The notes: generated from the letters alone by a model not told the origin. A stretch of DNA of 64,000 nucleotides from Hydrangea macrophylla (GCA_033977485.1 CM066998.1:51736274-51800273), one strand, 5' to 3'. Positions 1 to 12,307 are shown, numbered from the stretch's first letter. Numbers and translations: made by a program.

Positions 1-557
1 AGCCTGCCCCAAGGCAACCCACCACCACCACATCTTGATATTTATGCATCCGCCCATGAATAACCCTTGTGCGAAAAATGAACCATGTTTATTCCAACTT
101 GCGTTATAACTGCCTAAAAACATCAACTCAATAGGCTGATTCAATATATAAAATAAAATTTATAAAAACAAAATCGATGTTTAGCATAGCTTATTTAATC
201 TTTTTCTTCTTTTTATCGTGCCGACAGGTAGTTCATAAAATTTAGCAAATGAATAATCAACTTCAAGTTTTTTGTTTTCTCCTTGAAAAGCACCTGTGGC
301 AAAACATACAATGTATGATAACAACCAACCAGTATTAAGGAAACACATATATCATACCCATGTCCAAAACAAGAACCGATACCACTGCTAGTAGCAGCAA
401 CTTCATACACGTAGAGATAGGATAATAATAATAATAATACTAATGGACATAACAACCAAAGACCAAGTCACCGGCATAAGAACGGATAGATAGTGATTAA
501 TAAAAATGTAAAAACCAGAGTAGCACAGCATGTGACTTGGGAGACAGATATATCTCA
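1..557. other. 3' flank of the interrupted host gene
   Basis: No coding potential I can support. It lies downstream of the stop codon of the minus-strand gene at 558 and would hold its 3' untranslated region. The short open frames here have no recognisable motif. A poly(A) signal could not be placed with confidence. Confidence 0.5.
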
Positions 558-960
558 TCAAGCCCTCCAAGTGACCTTCACCTGGACTCCACCACCACCA
601 TACCTGCCAGGAATATTCTTCTCCTCCGTACCAGACTTCTGAGGCTCGAAATCAACAGTGTCATTAGCAATCTCCCCATCACCATCTTGAGAATGGCGGC
701 GATCATACAACTTTATTGAAACTTTGAGGGTAGAGTAACAATTGATGGTCACTAACGATCTCGAAAGTGGAATGCGCTTACCAGGACCTACATCTATGTA
801 CTCGTCACTTTTCTCCTCCTGGAAGAGAACACTCCAAAATTTACAGCGGCTACTGGTGGCTTGAATCAATCCATAAACATCGGCACCATCACCGTCTACG
901 AGAGTAACCTCCACATTGGCCCCCACGGCGAAATTCCACATAATGTACTTTACTTCGACT
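558..960 (-). pseudogene. C-terminal part of DUF6598 (JIP60-associated)-like gene, cut off by element A
   Basis: About 130 residues ending in VKVTWRA and a TGA. The order of conserved-looking pieces (a GSVEVKY-type strand, AVGANVEVTL, a GLIQATSS turn, RIPLSRSLVTI, LKVSIKLYD, then EIANDTVDFEP and a GGGVQVKVTW end) matches my recollection of the DUF6598 domain found in cereal JIP60-related and many plant proteins of unknown role. No ribosome-inactivating (RIP) part is visible. The frame continues upstream of the first ATG (941) to the edge of the LTR at 966, so this is an exon interior and not a gene start. The N-terminal part lies 11 kb away at 12308-13632. The family call comes from reading only; another beta-rich plant family is possible. 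Confidence 0.65.
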
Positions 961-965
961 CAACC
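961..965. repeat. Target-site duplication of element A, left copy
   Basis: CAACC directly precedes the TG of the left LTR. GAACC follows the CA of the right LTR. Four of five bases match, the usual 5-bp length for a Ty3/gypsy integrase; the mismatch would be a later substitution. Confidence 0.75.
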
Positions 966-1819
966 TGTCACGCCCCGGAGTAAGCCAAAAATAGGGAAAA
1001 TAAAAATTTTCCTTTATGGGTCCGTAGACACGTGACTAGTTTGTTAACCGTTTTGTCCTTCTAACTCCGCACCATAAAAATCATAAGGGAATGCTAGAAC
1101 ATAAGCATGGTCTAAACTTATCAGAGTATAAATACAGCGGCGGAAATTAAACAAGGGTTACAATAACTTCAATCTTAATACAAGAGGCCATGCTAAACAA
1201 TTTATACAATCTTAAAACTTGAGAAACTGTCTATCAGGTCCTGGGCAAGGCTTTATTCTCCTTGGCTCCACGGTACAGTATCCTGAACTCTTCTATCTAT
1301 CTCCAAACCTGCAACACTCTGGGCATACGAATGCCCAGGGCGTAACATGTCGTCAGCCTTGGAACAAGGCTGAGTGAGAGTCTCAATCGCACAATAATCA
1401 GTAAATACAACACATCTCTCAACTCACGTCATAGTTTAGTACTTTAAAGCATGGTTATTCTCTTATCAAAAGACGCATTCTCACCACGGGCATAGCAGAG
1501 GTCTCAACAAGAAAGGTAAACAGATAAATATAACATCATAGAATGCATTTTCCTTATTACAAACTCGTGCATGCCAATGCATGATCAATAAGACTCGTTC
1601 CCAACTCTTTTCAAAGACACTTACTTTTAAAACAGATATTTTCAAAACCATTTTATTTTAAAACCAAAACTTTCCAAAACCAAATCATTTGTACCAGATC
1701 ATTTCCTCCTCAACTCAATCTCATCATTCACTTTCTCTTTCTCATCCACTTGACAACACGCGGTATATCAAGGATGATAATATACTATCACAGCCAATTC
1801 ATACTCATTCCCTTGATAG

Positions 1820-2013
1820 GCCACCGGACGTCTTCACGGCGCACACTATCTGTAAACAATAAAACTGGCACATGGGACGTCTTCAACCATGTGTATACTC
1901 TCACCGATCGTCTACACGGCTGAGAATATATTAGAGCACTAGCCGGATGTATTCAACGATACATGGGACGTCTTCAACCACGTATGCGCATCACCGGACG
2001 TCTTCAACGGCGA
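1820..2013. repeat. GGACGTCTTCA repeat cluster in LTR A
   Basis: About five imperfect copies of a motif close to ACCGGACGTCTTCAACGG, alternating with spacers such as ATGGGACGTCTTCAACCA. The same cluster lies at 8753-8946 in the other LTR. Spacing is irregular, so this is a diffuse tandem array. Confidence 0.7.
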
Positions 2014-3408
2014 GAGGCGCGCTAGGAACCCTAACCGTTCATGTCCACCCGGCTCGTCAGCCGTTGATCCATAGGATCCAGAAATCACATCTCATCTCAT
2101 TCACATTCTCATCAAACACTTCTCTTTCTCGTACATGACGCATGCTGACACATGTCATGAAATGCACGTGTGTCCATCATCGATACTCATATGCAATTCT
2201 ACTTTCATTTCTCTTTATTAATAACATAGCATGCGTTATCTATTCCAGTCAACAACATCATAAAACGTGCTTTTAACAATTAACAGCAGAAACGTAACAT
2301 ATAGAGCATGGATCATATAACATGGATTTGATACCGATAAACATATAGATAAAACCCTTGACATGCTCACGTATGCGATAGCACTACCATAACATGCTTT
2401 TAAACATCTTATAATTAACGGCAATACACTTGACATCATAAATCAGCTCATCACTTATACAGAATATCATACATGTGACTTTAATCATCTTATATTAGTC
2501 TTAATAGGATTAGAGTGAGGTTAGGAAACTCACCTCGAGTCGCCGCTCCTCGAAACGCAGATAAACGTCAAGTTCTACATCAATAAATGGAATAAACAGA
2601 AGGAATGTATGAGTACAACTATAGGGGCAAAATGGTAATTTTACCAATTGAGGTCATAAACCTCAAGGTAGTGATCTACGTGTCATTCTAAGTCCAACGC
2701 CATTGACTAGACTCAAATCGGAGTCCGTCGCGTTTTTCGAGGTAATATGCGGGGCTTACTATACTAATGCAGGCCCTAAGAGACAGGCTGTATTTTCGAC
2801 CGAGTCGAAAAGTCACCAAACTTTACGGGAATGTTCTAGACATTATTCTAAGACTCTGGGAACTGACCGCGTAATTTTCGGAGTCCTAGATTATTTATTA
2901 TGAATTATTGAAGATAATATATACTAGAAAATACCCGAAACGGGATTTAAATACATAAGTATAATTATACAAAAGAATCAGTACTTAGAAGTATTATTAT
3001 TAAATACTAGATATTAAAATACACCACCAGTATTTATTTCATAATTTTCGGAGCTCGTTTGGTATTTTTAATAATTAATATACTTATAAAATAGCTCCTT
3101 TTTAATTATTAAAAATACTGGACTATACTATTATAGCTTTATAGCTTACATTATATAACAAAATAGTCACAGGGTCATTACCCTAATTTTCTAGAATTTA
3201 TAAATACACATAGGTATTTATTAACTATTAAAAATCATTTAAAACTAATATTTATTATTTATTTTTAACCATATAAATAATAAATATACAATATATATAA
3301 TATAATAATGATATATAGAATATTAAAATAATATTCTATAATATTAAAAGCCTTAATGGCATAATTATAAATTATTTATAATTATTAAACCACTTAAAAC
3401 CTTTTAAC

Positions 3409-3449
<41 letters not shown>

Positions 3450-3475
3450 TAATAGTAATAATAATAATAATAATA
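3409..3475. repeat. (AAT)n microsatellite in LTR A
   Basis: Nearly pure AAT repeats with a few GAT/AGT interruptions. The other LTR has a longer, purer tract (about 10341-10425), so the tract changed length after insertion. Confidence 0.9.
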
Positions 3476-3481
3476 TCTTCA

Positions 3482-4095
3482 GACCCGACGGGTCGACCCG
3501 AACCAATCCATGGGTAAACGGGTTACCCGATTACACTCACAGAGGAACCCAGACAAAACTCGCGGGTGTGACCCGAACCCGAACCCGAATCCTAAACGGG
3601 CTACCCATTATAACTCACAACTAAACCCAAATTAAAAACCCATTCGGGTTGAACCCGACCCAAGCCCGAAACCCAACTCTCCTCACAAACTAAACCTACC
3701 CGTTAACCCAAACCCTAAACCAAACCCGAACCTAACCTATCCCAACTACAGACACAAGGCGACCCAACCCGCTAGCCCAAACCCTAACTAAACCCGAAAC
3801 CATTTCCTCTCACAAACTGACCCAGCCCGCTAACCCGCTTATACTCACAGACCTACCCTACCCATTACCCAAACCCTTACCAGACCCGGACTAAACCCTG
3901 ACCCAACCACAGACACAACACGACCCGCCCCCAAAACCCGAATCCTACCCGACGTCTAAACGACGTCGTCCCACTTAAAGGGACCCGTGGGTTTTCTTAA
4001 CCCAAACCTACCCGCTACCCGTACCCTTCTACACACTCAGCCTAACCCACCCAAGACCCGACCCAAACCCGCTTGTTATAACCCGAACCCAAACG
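3482..4095. repeat. Degenerate CCCGAACC / CCCTAAAC-rich tract in LTR A
   Basis: About 600 bp of imperfect, C-rich and G-poor short repeats, including ACCCGAACCCGAACCC and telomere-like AACCCTAAAC words. The second copy is at 10432-11055. It is dispersed and degenerate, so it is not a telomere array. Confidence 0.7.
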
Positions 4096-4880
4096 GGTCG
4101 TCATCTTCTTCTCCGGCGAGCCCCGACGTCGCCGGCGATAGCAATTTCGCCGGAGAACTTTGAGAGCCCATAACTTGAGCATTTCTTAACAAAAATGCAT
4201 GATTCCAACGGGAAAAGGACCGTAATCTCATCCTCTATCACATACTCTAAGATGGGATCTGGGTTAATTCGTTAAGGGTTCCCACATTAAGATTATCCTT
4301 TTGGCCATTTATAAGAATAATAGCCTGCATGCCTAGCCAAACAACTCCCAAATCACAAACTGTTCAATGGGGGTCTATCTGGGACCAAGGGGGTCAGATT
4401 AGTGTAATAAAAAGGGGTTTTGGTCAATGTTTGAAAACCAAGCTTTCAAGCTTGGCTCTAATGGCCGCCGGAGCAGACAAAGAGCCTTAGGCTCTGCCTG
4501 GGGCCGTGCATGTAGTCCCTAGGGTCTATAGATGACATGCAAGGGTTCAAAATGTGAGGGAGGGTTTGGTTTTACCTCAGGGGGCGTCAAACTTCCCCGA
4601 TCTCTCTCTGGTCCCTTCTTTCTTCTTCTTCTCTCTCCTCTGTGTGTTTCTGCTTCTCCTTTCTTTCTCTGCAACTAAGGGAGGGTGTGTGTGGTTGTGT
4701 GTGTTGATAAGGTAAGGCAGGGGATGCAAATAAGGGTGGGGTGTGTGTATAAACCGTGGGTGAGGGGTGTGTTCTCTCTCTCTCTCAAGCTCTCTCTCTC
4801 TCTCGGTCACTCTCTCTCTAAGACAATCTGTATAAAACAGATTGTGGGGTGGTGAGACTGATATGAGGGTGAGGGGGTGC

Positions 4881-4890
4881 ATTATATAGA
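4881..4890 (-). promoter_or_regulatory. Candidate TATA box in the 3' LTR of element A
   Basis: Reads TCTATATAAT on the minus strand. The matching site in the 5' LTR (11838-11847) lies about 460 bp inside the LTR's 5' end. If real, U3 is short and R-U5 is about 3.9 kb. Confidence 0.45.
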
Positions 4891-5350
4891 GGGAAGGTGA
4901 GGGAGGTTTGATTATGTGCTATAGGTGCACTAATGCATACTTAGGTATGTGTGTTTGTGTGTTCAAGGGTAGATTAAGGGTGGGGTCCACATGACCGTCA
5001 AGTGGTGGTGTGGGTCCCACTCTTGAGTTGGCGTGCTTAAGGCAAGTGCCAGCGTCTCAGTTGTGCCTACAGTAGTGAAAACAAAGACAGGTGTAGATGT
5101 AGGTATTAACGGGGCTGTGCATATGCCTAGACATAAATCTGACTTCTAATTAAATTAAAGACATCGAGGTCACGACTATGCTATTAGGTTCTAGGTTAGA
5201 CTTAATGTTGTCGCCAAGACGTTGACTATAGGATTTTAATAAGGACTCCTAATTAGGGTCACCCTAATGGGCCTTCTGTAATCATCTCCTGGGGTGACGT
5301 CACTATACTAAATTCCTACGTGGAATTTCTAGAAAATTCTGGGTGCTACA

Positions 5351-5364
5351 TCTCTACCCACCTT
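5351..5364 (-). other. Polypurine tract of element A
   Basis: On the minus strand AAGGTGGGTAGAGA directly abuts the 3' LTR, the expected place for plus-strand priming. Confidence 0.65.
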
Positions 5365-5648
5365 ATTTGAGGATTTCGTCCTCGAAATCTAGAGCTTGCT
5401 AGATCATAAATGTACCAAGTCTTACTCATATGGTTAGTTGTTCTATACCAACTCAGGTGCTCTTATCAATCTAAATGGTCTTCCTGACCATAAGTTGTTG
5501 TCCACTGCTCCTGGGTCTGATTTCTATGGAATACATCAGCTCCTTCTCACAATTTCTCTTGAATGTCTCCAATCATCTTGTAATATCACTCCCATATAAG
5601 ATTCAAAGTTCTAGCAGTGGGCATGGTACCTTCAGTCTTCCATTCTGT

Positions 5649-6785
5649 TCAGTGCTGGAATTGATTTGTTGATCTACGAGTTCTCTCTCTGAATTTCTGT
5701 GGTGGTGGTGGAGCATGGTTCTGAACTTCTTGTTCGGGACACACTTTGCGTATATGCCCAGTCTTTCCACAATTGAAACACCGTACTTGTTTCCCGGTGA
5801 GCTGTCTCGGTGATGTGCATTCTTTGGAGTGGTGTCCAAGTGTTCCGCAGTTGTAGCAGATATCACGTTGCTTTACATGTGTCTGAACGGCTGTCTGGCT
5901 AACTCTTCTGTCACTGATTTGCTGTCTCTTGTTATGATTCTGAGTGCGCTCAGAGTTTCCTCTGGTGATTACAGACTGCATTCGAGCGGTTGCTCGTGAC
6001 ACTTGATTGCCTCTTCGACTTTCTCCTGGGTTGGTTGCCTGAAACCAGTTATCTTTTTCTCCTCGTGGGTGGCTTTCTAGTTTCTTGCTGTTCAGAGCTA
6101 TATTCTCTAGTTGTGTGGCTAATTCGACCATTTCTTCGAACGGTTGGTCAAGGTATACTGCTGCTGTCTTTTGAATATCTGGATTTAGTCCTCCGTAATA
6201 TTGTAGTGTCTTATTTTGCTGAGTATCTACCATGAATGGAGCAAAGCGTGATAGTCTCTCAAATTTCGCCGTGTATTCTTGTACTGTCATGTTGCCTTGA
6301 ACTAGCTCTATGAATTCCTTTTTCTTCTTGTTTCTTTCTGTTCTTGGGAAGTACTTTGCTAGAAATTTTGTTTTGAATTCTTCCCATGTCATTCTTCTTG
6401 TAACATCCTCGCCCACTGTAGCTTCAACAGATTCCCACCAGTCTGCTGCTGAATACGTCAATTGGAAAACAGCCAAGCGTCTTTTCTCCGTCTCGTTGCA
6501 TTCGAGGGCTTGAAACATTCGTTCCATATCGCGAAGCCATTGTTCCGCTTCCCATGCTTCTGTCATTCCAGTGAAAGTTCCTGGTTTAAGTGCACGAAAT
6601 CTCTCAAGCAGTTTATCTCCTGTCTGACGAGTATTTCCGTTGTTGATGACGCGGTCCAGGTGATTACTTGCTTGCTCCACACGTCGGACAAGGGCTCCTA
6701 TCAATCCAGTGGGATCTACTGCTGGAGGTATCACATTTGTTGGTCCGTTGGATGAATTCTGAGTATTCCGTTTCCTCTTAACCAT
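5649..6785 (-). CDS. gag: Gag polyprotein of element A
   Basis: A 378-residue intact reading frame from an ATG. Residues about 20-60 hold DPTG...RRVE and RQTGDKLLERFRALKP. A retrotransposon Gag (capsid) domain follows: EAEQWLRDMERMF, AADWWESV, TWEEFKTKFLAKYFP, then EFIELVQGNMTVQEY. Two CCHC zinc knuckles (CYNCGTLGHHSKEC and CFNCGKTGHIRKVC) lie near residues 310-350 and would bind the RNA genome. The tail is proline- and arginine-rich. It would assemble the particle that packages element RNA. No protease or polymerase follows; only about 300 bp separate the stop from the LTR. The lack of stops or frameshifts suggests recent function. Closest in this window is the Gag of chromovirus B. Confidence 0.93.
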   Translation of the reverse strand: MVKRKRNTQNSSNGPTNVIPPAVDPTGLIGALVRRVEQASNHLDRVINNGNTRQTGDKLLERFRALKPGTFTGMTEAWEAEQWLRDMERMFQALECNETEKRRLAVFQLTYSAADWWESVEATVGEDVTRRMTWEEFKTKFLAKYFPRTERNKKKKEFIELVQGNMTVQEYTAKFERLSRFAPFMVDTQQNKTLQYYGGLNPDIQKTAAVYLDQPFEEMVELATQLENIALNSKKLESHPRGEKDNWFQATNPGESRRGNQVSRATARMQSVITRGNSERTQNHNKRQQISDRRVSQTAVQTHVKQRDICYNCGTLGHHSKECTSPRQLTGKQVRCFNCGKTGHIRKVCPEQEVQNHAPPPPQKFRERTRRSTNQFQH

Positions 6786-7255
6786 GGTGTACGCTAGAAA
6801 GGGTTACACCTACGAGTTAATCACCTATTTGGTCAATACCTTATCTTATCTCGTCTGATCATATGACAAGTAACAGTATTGAGTTAACAGGGATTTCTAG
6901 CATATAATGATCATCACAACTACTACTAGGATTAAGGGTAAGGCATTCTTATCCTTGGTCTTTCTAGACTCTAGGTTGAACTGACTGTTCTGAGATACAT
7001 CTCAGGAAGTTTGTCAGTGCCTAAAACATCTTATCGACTAATGGTCACACCTATAATCTTGTTAGTAAAAACCATACAAGGGATAAGATTAGCAATTAAT
7101 AAGAATTCGCTTCATCCATACAATTATAGCTAAGTTAAGTTATAAGCAAACTACTACTGATCAGAAAATAAAAGGTACAGTAAGAGTATGAATATTAGTT
7201 CCTCAAATCTGGGATGCATCAAAACAAAGTGGAACAAATAAAAACATGCGATGAT

Positions 7256-7555
7256 CTAGCTGAGAATCCATCCTCCATCTCTCTCAATATCAGAATCTGA
7301 GGTCACCTCTCCTAAATCGCTAGATGGTGGAAAGTCGATCGGAGGAATACCAATAAACACATCCCAGGCTGGCTCCAAGGGCCAATCAGGGTCCTCTATC
7401 ATCTCCGGCTCCGCTAGGGGGTCCTCATCTGGATCATCGTCTGAGTCCTCGTCATCGTCAAAACCTGCAGGGGTAACAAAGTGTACTACGTCTTCTGGTG
7501 GCTCGTCCTGGTCATAGATTGCAAGGTTTCCAAGGGCATGGGGAATCTCCTCCAT
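7256..7555 (-). CDS. Acidic pre-gag ORF of element A
   Basis: About 100 residues from the first in-frame ATG, placed between the primer site and gag. The frame stays open upstream to about 7650 without another ATG. The protein is very acidic in the middle (GFDDDEDSDDDPDEDP) and ends near DIERDGGWILS. Elements B and C carry acidic, proline-containing ORFs in the same place, so it is probably a real part of this lineage. Its function is unknown. Confidence 0.6.
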   Translation of the reverse strand: MEEIPHALGNLAIYDQDEPPEDVVHFVTPAGFDDDEDSDDDPDEDPLAEPEMIEDPDWPLEPAWDVFIGIPPIDFPPSSDLGEVTSDSDIERDGGWILS

Positions 7556-7876
7556 CTCCGTAGACAGCAAGCGCGGTGCTATCACTCTATGATACGCTAT
7601 CTCTGGAACAGGTCTCTCACGGAAGAAACAACGTGTCCACTTCCTATCTCCCTACGGGCACTGGGCCTGATAGTGGCACCAATATGGGTTGAACCTCAGG
7701 AAATGACCTTCCTATCCATGGTGGTCTTGTGCTCTTCATCTTCAGCGTCATACTCTCTTTGTTACTCCATACTACCTGCTCTAAGGAAAACCATCTTAGC
7801 ATCGGTTACTATCTCCGGAATATCTTACGGTTCTTAACTTAAGAGTGACGGACAGACGGTGAAATTCTAAACCTAA

Positions 7877-7888
7877 GCTCTGATACCA
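7877..7888 (-). other. Primer binding site of element A (initiator Met tRNA type)
   Basis: The minus strand reads TGGTATCAGAGC ten bases inside the 5' LTR. This is the standard plant initiator-Met tRNA complement and fixes the element's orientation. Confidence 0.9.
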
Positions 7889-7898
7889 CTAAAAACCC

Positions 7899-10341
7899 TG
7901 TCACGCCCCGGAGTAAGCCAAAAATAGGGAAAATAAAAATTTTCCTTTATGGGTCCGTAGACACGTGACTAGTTTGTTAACCGTTTTGTCCTTCTAACTC
8001 CGCACCATAAAAATCATAAGGGAATGCTAGAACATAAGCATGGTCTAAACTTATCAGAGTATAAATACAGCGGCGGAAATTAAACAAGGGTTACAATAAC
8101 TTCAATCTTAATACAAGAGGCCATGCTAAACAATTTATACAATCTTAAAACTTGAGAAACTGTCTATCAGGTCCTGGGCAAGGCTTTATTCTTCTTGGCT
8201 CCACGGTACAGTATCCTGAACTCTTCTATCTATCTCCAAACCTGCAACACTCTGGGCATACGAATGCCCAGGGCGTAACATGCCGTCAGCCTTGGAACAA
8301 GGCTGAGTGAGAGTCTCAACCGCACAATAATCAGTAAATACAACACATCTCTCAACTCACGTCATAGTTTAGTACTTTAAAGCATGGTTATTCTCTTATC
8401 AAAAGACGCATTCTCACCACGGGCATAGCAGAGGTCTCAACAAGAAAGGTAAACAGATAAATATAACATCATAGAATGCATTTTCCTTATTACAAACTCG
8501 TGCGTGCCAATGCATGATCAATAAGACTCGTTCCCAACTCTTTTCAAAGACACTTACTTTTAAAACAGATATTTTCAAAACCATTTTATTTTAAAACCAA
8601 AACTTTCCAAAACCAAATCATTTGTACCAGATCATTTCCTCCTCAACTCAATCTCATCATTCACTTTCTCTTTCTCATCCACTTGACAACACGCGGTATA
8701 TCAAGGATGATAATATACTATCACAGCCAATTCATACTCATTCCCTTGATAGGCCACCGGACGTCTTCACGGCGCACACTATCTGTAAACAATAAAACTG
8801 GCACATGGGACGTCTTCAACCATGTGTATACTCTCACCGGTCGTCTACACGGCTGAGAATATATTAGAGCACTAGCCGGATGTATTCAATGATACATGGG
8901 ACGTCTTCAACCACGTATGCGCATCACCGGACGTCTTCAACGGCGAGAGGCGCGCTAGGAACCCTAACCGTTCATGTCCACCCGGCTCGTCAGCCGTTGA
9001 TCCATAGGATCCAGAAATCACATCTCATCTCATTCACATTCTCATCAAACACATCTCTTTCTCGTACATGACGCATGCTGACACATGTCATGAAATGCAC
9101 GTGTGTCCATCATCGATACTCATATGCAATTCTACTTTCATTTCTCTTTATTAATAACATAGCATGCGTTATCTATTCCAGTCAACAACATCATAAAACG
9201 TGCTTTTAACAATTAACAGCAGAAACGTAACATATAGAGCATGGATCATATAACATGGATTTGATACCGATAAACATATAGATAAAACCCTTGACATGCT
9301 CACGTATGCGATAGCACTACCATAACATGCTTTTAAACATCTTATAATTAACGGCAATACACTTGACATCATAAATCAGCTCATCACTTATACAGAATAT
9401 CATACATGTGACTTTAATCATCTTATATTAGTCTTAATAGGATTAGAGTGAGGTTAGGAAACTCACCTCGAGTCGCCGCTCCTCGAAACGCAGATAAACG
9501 TCAAGTTCTACATCAATAAATGGAATAAACAGAAGGAATGTATGAGTACAACTATAGGGGCAAAATGGTAATTTTACCAATTGAGGTCATAAACCTCAAG
9601 GTAGTGATCTACGTGTCATTCTAAGTCCAACGCCATTGACTAGACTCAAATCGGAGTCCGTCGCGTTTTTCGAGGTAATATGCGGGGCTTACTATACTAA
9701 TGCAGGCCCTAAGAGACAGGCTGTATTTTCGACCGAGTCGAAAAGTCACCAAACTTTACGGGAATGTTCTAGACATTATTCTAAGACTCTGGGAACTGAC
9801 CGCGTAATTTTCGGAGTCCTAGATTATTTATTATGAATTATTGAAGATAATATATACTAGAAAATACCCGAAACGGGATTTAAATACATAAGTATAATTA
9901 TACAAAAGAATCAGTACTTAGAAGTATTATTATTAAATACTAGATATTAAAATACACCACCAGTATTTATTTCATAATTTTCGGAGCTCGTTTGGTATTT
10001 TTAATAATTAATATACTTATAAAATAGCTCCTTTTTAATTATTAAAAATACTGGACTATACTATTATAGCTTTATAGCTTACATTATATAACAAAATAGT
10101 CACAGGGTCATTACCCTAATTTTCTAGAATTTATAAATACACATAGGTATTTATTAACTATTAAAAATCATTTAAAACTAATATTTATTATTTATTTTTA
10201 ACCATATAAATAATAAATATACAATATATATAATATAATAATGATATATAGAATATTAAAATAATATTCTATAATATTAAAAGCCTTAATGGCATAATTA
10301 TAAATTATTTATAATTATTAAACCACTTAAAACCTTTTAAC

Positions 10342-10426
<85 letters not shown>

Positions 10427-12307
10427 TCTTCAGACCCGACGGGTCGACCCGAACCAATCCATGGGTAAACGGGTTACCCGATTACACTCACAGAGGAACC
10501 CAGACAAAACTCGCGGGTGTGACCCGAACCCGAACCCGAACCCGAATCCTAAACGGGCTACCCATTATAACTCACAACTAAACCCAAATTAAAAACCCAT
10601 TCGGGTTGAACCCGACCCAAGCCCGAAACCCAACTCTCCTCACAAACTAAACCTACCCGTTAACCCAAACCCTAAACCAAACCCGAACCTAACCTATCCC
10701 AACTACAGACACAAGGCGACCCAACCCGCTAGCCCAAACCCTAACTAAACCCGAAACCATTTCCTCTCACAAACTGACCCAGCCCGCTAACCCGCTTATA
10801 CTCACAGACCTACCCTACCCATTACCCAAACCCTTACCAGACCCGGACTAAACCCTGACCCAACCACAGACACAACACGACCCGCCCCCAAAACCCGAAT
10901 CCTACCCGACGTCTAAACGACGTCGTCCCACTTAAAGGGACCCGTGGGTTTTCTTAACCCAAACCTACCCGCTACCCGTACCCTTCTACACACTCAGCCT
11001 AACCCACCCAAGACCCGACCCAAACCCGCTTGTTATAACCCGAACCCAAACGGGTCGTCATCTTCTTCTCCGGCGAGCCCCGACGTCGCCGGCGATAGCG
11101 ATTTCGCCGGAGAACTTTGAGAGCCCATAACTTGAGCATTTCTTAACAAAAATGCATGATTCCAACGGGAAAAGGACCGTAATCTCATCCTCTATCACAT
11201 ACTCTAAGATGGGATCTGGGTTAATTCGTTAAGGGTTCCCACATTAAGATTATCCTTTTGGCCATTTATAAGAATAATAGCCTGCATGCCTAGCCAAACA
11301 ACTCCCAAATCACAAACTGTTCAATGGGGGTCTATCTGGGACCAAGGGGGTCAGATTAGTGTAATAAAAAGGGGTTTTGGTCAATGTTTGAAAACCAAGC
11401 TTTCAAGCTTGGCTCTAATGGCCGCCGGAGCAGACAAAGAGCCTTAGGCTCTGCCTGGGGCCGTGCATGTAGTCCCTAGGGTCTATAGATGACATGCAAG
11501 GGTTCAAAATGTGAGGGAGGGTTTGGTTTTACCTCAGGGGGCGTCAAACTTCCCCGATCTCTCTCTGGTCCCTTCTTTCTTCTTCTTCTCTCTCCTCTGT
11601 GTGTTTCTGCTTCTCCTTTCTTTCTCTGCAACTAAGGGAGGGTGTGTGTGGTTGTGTGTGTTGATAAGGTAAGGCAGGGGATGCAAATAAGGGTGGGGTG
11701 TGTGTATAAACCGTGGGTGAGGGGTGTGTTCTCTCTCTCTCTCAAGCTCTCTCTCTCTCTCGGTCACTCTCTCTCTAAGACAATCTGTATAAAACAGATT
11801 GTGGGGTGGTGAGACTGATATGAGGGTGAGGGGGTGCATTATATAGAGGGAAGGTGAGGGAGGTTTGATTATGTGCTATAGGTGCACTAATGCATACTTA
11901 GGTATGTGTGTTTGTGTGTTCAAGGGTAGATTAAGGGTGGGGTCCACATGACCGTCAAGTGGTGGTGTGGGTCCCACTCTTGAGTTGGCGTGCTTAAGGC
12001 AAGTGCCAGCGTCTCAGTTGTGCCTACAGTAGTGAAAACAAAGACAGGTATAGATGTAGGTATTAACGGGGCTGTGCATATGCCTAGACATAAATCTGAC
12101 TTCTAATTAAATTAAAGACATCGAGGTCACGACTATGCTATTAGGTTCTAGGTTAGACTTAATGTTGTCGCCAAGACGTTGACTATAGGATTTTAATAAG
12201 GACTCCTAATTAGGGTCACCCTAATGGGCCTTCTGTAATCATCTCCTGGGGTGACGTCACTATACTAAATTCCTACGTGGAATTTCTAGAAAATTCTGGG
12301 TGCTACA
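7899..12307 (-). repeat. 5' LTR of element A (4.4 kb)
   Basis: Same ends and internal repeats as 966-5350. A few substitutions and a longer AAT tract distinguish it. Confidence 0.92.
11838..11847 (-). promoter_or_regulatory. Candidate TATA box of element A promoter
   Basis: TCTATATAAT on the minus strand, about 460 bp from the 5' end of the LTR. It would drive the gag transcript leftwards through a long R-U5 leader. Confidence 0.5.

Larger units (their letters stand above)
966..5350 (-). repeat. 3' LTR of element A (4.4 kb)
   Basis: Starts TGTCACGCC and ends TGCTACA on the + strand. Contains a GGACGTCTTCA repeat cluster, an AAT microsatellite, a long degenerate CCCGAACC tract and a CT-rich tract, all repeated in the other LTR. 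Confidence 0.92.
966..12307 (-). mobile_element. Element A: non-autonomous Ty3/gypsy LTR element with gag only (TR-GAG type)
   Basis: Two long direct repeats of 4385 and 4409 bp, both starting TGTCACGCC and ending TGCTACA, flank a 2548-bp interior. The interior encodes Gag on the minus strand and has an initiator-Met-type primer site and a purine tract in the expected places, so the element reads right to left. No protease, reverse transcriptase, RNase H or integrase is present, so it would depend on proteins of another element. The two LTRs differ at only about a dozen substitutions plus microsatellite length by eye, so the insertion is recent. It sits in an exon of the DUF6598-like gene. 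LTRs make up almost 80% of the element. Gag and LTR ends relate it to element C, and Gag to chromovirus B. Confidence 0.9.

Noticed and set aside
3482..4095. Telomere-like CCCTAAAC words
   Set aside because: Dispersed and degenerate among CCCGAACC repeats inside an LTR, and present again in the other LTR; not a telomere array.
4577..4882. 101-residue minus-strand ORF, exact twin at 11534-11839
   Set aside because: Made of CT and GT low-complexity sequence in the LTR; the copy exists only because LTRs are duplicated.
966..12307. Tandem 7-kb duplication of the region instead of an LTR pair
   Set aside because: TG...CA ends, primer site, purine tract, Gag and flanking 5-bp repeats fit an LTR element.
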